Assembly: GCA_017999235.1 (NCBI GenBank)
Contig: JAGOBN010000244.1
Location: 1 to 6,535, forward strand
Length of the DNA stretch: 6,535 nucleotides
Source: Anaerolineales bacterium
GTDB taxonomy: Bacteria > Chloroflexota > Anaerolineae > Anaerolineales > UBA6663
Direction of reading: 5' to 3'
Part shown: positions 6,086-6,535 of the stretch, in pieces
Numbering within the stretch: the stretch's first letter is position 1
Layout: each line of letters opens with the position of its first letter
Position numbers and translations under genes: made by a program
Notes under the pieces: model-generated
Told to the model about the DNA's origin: nothing
The model's database searches: none
What the model saw: only the letters and a program-made list of their open reading frames with translations

Positions 6086-6535
6086 TTACTTCATCACCAG
6101 CTTGCCGCGCAGGCGCGTGTACATGGCGTAGTCGATCTCGGTGCGGCGGGCGATGTAGGCGCGCGTCTTGGGGGCGCGGTCGCGGCGCGCCAGGACCTGG
6201 TCTGTGACGCGCAGGCCGAAGGCGTCCGAGCCGGCGCCCGAGCCGAACGAGACCAGCAGGATGCGGTCGCCGGGCTGGGCTTCATCCAGCACGGCCGTCA
6301 GGCCGATCATGGCGCTGCCGGCGTAGGTGTTGCCGATCTCGCCGACCAGCAGGCCGGCCTTGATCTGCTCATCCTTGAAGCCCACCGTCTTGGCCGCCTT
6401 CTGCGGAAACTTGATATTCGGCTGATGGAAGACCGCGTACTGGTAGTCGGCGGGCGTGGTGCCGGCCAGCTCTAAAAAGGTGGCGGCGGCGGTGGTGATG
6501 TGCTTGAAGTAGGCGGGCTCACCCGTGAAGCGCTG
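6086..6535 (-). CDS. Archaeal-type hydroxymethylglutaryl-CoA synthase (C-terminal part, 5' cut by window)
   Basis: The last 149 residues of a thiolase-superfamily HMG-CoA synthase, open to the window edge; the family is usually about 350 residues, so roughly 200 are missing, including the catalytic Cys. Seen here: [12 protein letters not shown] at the left edge, then [21 protein letters not shown], where the His (nt 6425-6427) is the active-site His of the VFHQPNxKFP motif; [22 protein letters not shown], with the conserved Asn and Ser of the acyl-CoA pocket; and [16 protein letters not shown], the glycine-rich closing motif. The enzyme condenses acetyl-CoA with acetoacetyl-CoA to HMG-CoA for the mevalonate pathway in the cytoplasm. 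All visible catalytic positions are intact, in contrast to the thiolase two genes downstream. It is the most upstream visible gene of the cluster. The motif spelling is that of archaeal and archaeal-like bacterial enzymes, unlike the mvaS type of Firmicutes. Confidence 0.92.
   Translation of the reverse strand, partial: QRFTGEPAYFKHITTAAATFLELAGTTPADYQYAVFHQPNIKFPQKAAKTVGFKDEQIKAGLLVGEIGNTYAGSAMIGLTAVLDEAQPGDRILLVSFGSGAGSDAFGLRVTDQVLARRDRAPKTRAYIARRTEIDYAMYTRLRGKLVMK

Overview
The window is about 6.5 kb of high-GC bacterial DNA. The gene set suggests a Chloroflexota-type bacterium, probably Anaerolineae or a relative. This is inferred from the combination of an archaeal-type HMG-CoA synthase / thiolase / DUF35 cluster, a DUF4230 protein and a LipM-like octanoyltransferase on GC-rich DNA; no marker gene proves it.

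Left block (1-2247, + strand): a tight co-directional group. It holds the 3' part of a peptidase S51 / type 1 glutamine-amidotransferase-like gene, a class I SAM-dependent methyltransferase, and an octanoyltransferase of the LipM type. The genes are 2 nt apart and then overlap by ATGA. The methyltransferase reading frame is interrupted by one in-frame TGA at 971-973, with clear homology continuing in the same frame on both sides. A GC-rich hairpin starts 3 nt after that TGA.

Middle (2281-2949, - strand): a membrane-anchored DUF4230 protein, convergent with the octanoyltransferase gene across a 33-nt gap. It has a TATAAT-like box just before its start codon.

Right block (3034-6535, - strand): read in the direction of transcription, this is the C-terminal part of an archaeal-type HMG-CoA synthase, a lipoprotein with two similar halves, a thiolase-fold protein, a zinc-ribbon/OB-fold (DUF35) protein, and a strong intrinsic terminator with a UUCG tetraloop. 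In archaea the HMG-CoA synthase, acetoacetyl-CoA thiolase and DUF35 protein form one complex that starts the mevalonate pathway, so an isoprenoid-precursor role is the first expectation. The thiolase here, however, lacks the nucleophilic Cys (Gly), the His of the HDxF motif (Tyr) and the His of the GHP motif (Asn). It may therefore not be an acetoacetyl-CoA thiolase at all. This altered enzyme in an otherwise canonical cluster, together with the embedded lipoprotein, is the most interesting feature of the window. The interrupted methyltransferase is second.
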